Notes under the pieces: model-generated
The model's database searches: none
Seen by the model: only the letters and a program-made list of their open reading frames with translations
Told to the model about the DNA's origin: nothing
Shown: in pieces, positions 61,988 to 64,000 of the stretch
How the letters are laid out: each line of letters opens with the position of its first letter
How positions within the stretch are numbered: the first letter of the stretch is position 1
From: Anaerolineales bacterium UBA5195
GTDB taxonomy: Bacteria; Chloroflexota; Anaerolineae; Anaerolineales; Villigracilaceae
DNA length: 64,000 nucleotides
Reading direction: 5' to 3'
Assembly: GCA_002412925.1 (NCBI GenBank)
Contig: DHVZ01000069.1
Location: 62,001 to 126,000, forward strand
Translations under genes and position numbers: made by a program

Positions 61988-62756
61988 GGAGCACCTTGTC
62001 TGCAATTGCAGGGATAATCTTGGCCACGTCTTCTGGCAAGACAATATCTGCCCGCATATTAAGATAAGTAGGACTATTGTTGATGATGATCAAGTGCGCA
62101 CCGTGGTCAATGGCTTGCATAGGGAGGCCGGCCACCGGCAGGACTTCAAGGGAAGAACCAATCACCATCACCAGGTCACACTTGCGGGCTTCCTGCTGGG
62201 CCTCGGCCATGGTTTTTTGTGGTAATTGTTCTCCGAACAGGATGACATCTGGTTTCAAGATCGCGGAGCAAGCGGGGCAAAGGGGAATCGTCCCGTCCTC
62301 GAGATAGGCTTGCAGGAAATTTTCATGCCCGTATTGCTGGTAGCATTGCGTGCACGACATTGTGCGCAGCGTGCCATGCAGTTCCAGGACATGTTTTGAC
62401 CCGGCTTTGTAGTGCAACATGTCTACGTTCTGGGTCAGCACGGTTTGCAAACGTCCCTGGGTCTCCAGCCTGGCCAGCGCCTGGTGGGCCGGATTGGGTT
62501 TGGCGTACATAATTTGCCTGGCCAGGGGGCGAAACCATTCAAAAAACCTTTCAGGATGGGTCCGGAAGGTGGTCAAGGAGGCAACTTCCAGCGGTTCATC
62601 CTGAGACCATAACCCGGTGCCTGCGGAGCGAAAATCGGGTATCCCTGAAGGAGTCGAAAGGCCCGCGCCGGTTAATACAATAGCATGGCGGGCCTCACGA
62701 AGCAGTTCAACAGCAAAATCGATGGCTTCCAGTATTTGACTGGATAAGGCTGTCAT
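61980..62756 (-). CDS. Sir2-type NAD-dependent protein deacylase
   Basis: A 258-residue sirtuin with the NAD-binding motifs VLTGAGLSTPSGIPDFRS and TQNVDMLH, the catalytic His in ELHGTL, and zinc cysteines in CTQC and CPAC. The later motif KPDVILFGEQLP is typical of CobB-like enzymes. Both ends overlap neighbours: the ATG overlaps the stop of the receiver protein (ATGA) and its last codons overlap the kinase start. Confidence 0.95.
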   Translation of the reverse strand: MTALSSQILEAIDFAVELLREARHAIVLTGAGLSTPSGIPDFRSAGTGLWSQDEPLEVASLTTFRTHPERFFEWFRPLARQIMYAKPNPAHQALARLETQGRLQTVLTQNVDMLHYKAGSKHVLELHGTLRTMSCTQCYQQYGHENFLQAYLEDGTIPLCPACSAILKPDVILFGEQLPQKTMAEAQQEARKCDLVMVIGSSLEVLPVAGLPMQAIDHGAHLIIINNSPTYLNMRADIVLPEDVAKIIPAIADKVLHE

Positions 62757-63934
62757 TTTTGAGCAGGTTTTGGCGCACGTGCTTCAATTTTCGTTGCCAA
62801 CAAATTGTACTGCTGGGTGGTGAGGCCTTCTTCATGAACCAGGCAGGCCATGGTTTGCATGCGTGCGGCCTGCTGCAATAGTTCAGGCGCAGGGGTAAAT
62901 GTAACATCGATCGAGAATTTAATCCGTTCCTGAACTTGGGGTACAGAAAGTTGGGTGTCGGAGCGCAGGCGGTAGTTTACTGCTACATGCAAGCGGGATT
63001 TGTCCACACCCAGGCTGACAAGGTCATCTAGCAAGGCGCGGGTGTGCTGGATGGAGTTTTCGGATGGCTCCACAATCACCAGCAGCTCGCTAAAAATGGG
63101 TGCTATTTTTTGAGTCAGCAGATCCAGCCCGTTGCCGAGGTCGATGACAACATAGCTGGTCATGAAAATGAGTCGGTTCAGGATAACTTCAAACTGCTGG
63201 GTGTTATTCAAAAGGCTGGCATCCTTGGGTTGGAAGGAAGCTGCCAAAATATCCACCCCTGATGGATGCCTGATGAGCTTGTCAGCCACCAGGCTGCGTT
63301 TGATCTCGGTTGGCGAAGTGTTGAGAAGCTCGGTCAGCCCGCTGGTTTTTAACAGGTTTAAATCAAAACCCAGGGTGCCGCGCCCCGGCCGGAACTCTGC
63401 CAGGACAACATTGACGGATGTTTTCTTCTGTAAAGATGCGGCCAGGTTGGCGGCGACAGATGTAACCCCCAGCCCCCCGCGTGCCGCCAGCACACCAATG
63501 CTGTATGCCGGTTGTTGTATCGGGCCGGTTGGCGGGTTGAGCTTGTTCTTGGTAGACCGCGCCAGCAAGGCTTTAACGTGGGCCTGCAATTCAGTGGGGT
63601 GCGTGGGTTTCGTCAGGTAATCGTCGGCCCCGGCTTCGAAACCGGTTACCTTGTCATCCAACTGACTCTTGGCCGTGAACATCAAGATGGGAATGTTGGC
63701 GGTTTTTTCATTGCCGCGCAGGTTGCGGGCAACCTCATAGCCGTCCATTCCGGGCATCATCACATCCAGCAAAATCAGATCGGGAAGTTCGGAAAAAGCC
63801 AATTCCAAACCCTGCGGCCCCGAACTGGCGGCTACAATCTGATAACCTTGCTTTTGCAGCATCAGGCCCACCAGCCTTAGGGTATCAAGATCATCGTCAA
63901 CAATGAGAATTTTTTCAGGCATAGGATTGTCCAT
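62753..63934 (-). CDS. Response regulator receiver fused to CpaE/TadZ-like ATPase-fold domain
   Basis: A 393-residue protein. The receiver domain (about 8-125) has the acidic pocket VDDD, phospho-acceptor Asp in LLDVMMPGMDG and the Lys in YLTKP. From about 145 a ParA/MinD-like domain starts with ARGGLGVTSVAANLA, a P-loop lacking the catalytic Lys, as in CpaE/TadZ proteins that position pili. The start is 63934, or the ATG at 63922 (MPEKILIV). It heads the operon with the sirtuin and kinase; the kinase may phosphorylate it. Confidence 0.92.
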   Translation of the reverse strand: MDNPMPEKILIVDDDLDTLRLVGLMLQKQGYQIVAASSGPQGLELAFSELPDLILLDVMMPGMDGYEVARNLRGNEKTANIPILMFTAKSQLDDKVTGFEAGADDYLTKPTHPTELQAHVKALLARSTKNKLNPPTGPIQQPAYSIGVLAARGGLGVTSVAANLAASLQKKTSVNVVLAEFRPGRGTLGFDLNLLKTSGLTELLNTSPTEIKRSLVADKLIRHPSGVDILAASFQPKDASLLNNTQQFEVILNRLIFMTSYVVIDLGNGLDLLTQKIAPIFSELLVIVEPSENSIQHTRALLDDLVSLGVDKSRLHVAVNYRLRSDTQLSVPQVQERIKFSIDVTFTPAPELLQQAARMQTMACLVHEEGLTTQQYNLLATKIEARAPKPAQK

Positions 63935-64000
63935 TGGGTGAATGAGTCCCCTTCAGTGTAGCATTAAGCGAAAATTCAGGCAAGCGAAAACTGCTGATTC

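Noticed and set aside
1..64000. CRISPR arrays, rRNA genes, transposases or phage integrases.
   Set aside because: No regularly spaced short repeats, rRNA-like sequence or recombinase motifs were seen in any frame.

Overview
The window looks like chromosome from a free-living Anaerolineae-type Chloroflexota. This is inferred from the style of the genes, not from a marker gene. The pointers are many Ala/Pro/Thr-rich lipoproteins, CUT1 sugar importers without their own ATPase, several LacI regulators, a BTAD/NB-ARC/TPR regulator paired with a tiny conserved protein, and beta-propeller lipoproteins. No rRNA, CRISPR array, transposase or integrase gene was seen.

Region 1 (1-9904) is a galactoside/galactan locus read leftward. 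A LacI regulator with two perfect operator palindromes is followed by a solute-binding lipoprotein, two permeases, a GH42 beta-galactosidase, a LacI-type HTH fused directly to a GH43 domain (the most unusual protein here), a solute-binding protein with no export signal, and a GH2 enzyme cut by the window edge.

Region 2 (10017-22740) is accessory DNA. Three 49-50 bp direct repeats and one short fragment resemble the 3' half of the intact tRNA-Glu(CUC) at its right end. They separate a GH32/ABC/LacI fructan-type cassette, a higBA toxin-antitoxin pair, and an AbiEi/AbiEii-like pair followed by four genes of unknown function. The layout suggests serial insertion at tRNA-Glu.

Region 3 (22915-38611) holds envelope lipoproteins with WD40-like, NHL-like and two-component-type propellers, discoidin-like domains and a peptidoglycan-binding domain, then a BTAD/NB-ARC/TPR regulator and a PadR/HAAS membrane-protein pair.

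Region 4 (38714-52866) is a pentose locus: a ChvE-like binding lipoprotein with two nearly identical tandem domains, GguA/GguB-like transporter parts, a divergent LacI regulator, a zinc dehydrogenase, araB-araD-araA, an aldo/keto reductase, a Gfo/Idh/MocA oxidoreductase and a DUF3054 protein. Its operators resemble those of region 1, so the two loci may be read by related repressors.

Region 5 (53030-63934) is housekeeping and signalling: ECF sigma and putative anti-sigma factor, Nudix hydrolase, MEMO-family protein, secreted alpha/beta hydrolase, MutL, a diguanylate cyclase, a zinc alcohol dehydrogenase, and a coupled operon of receiver/CpaE-like protein, sirtuin and GAF histidine kinase.
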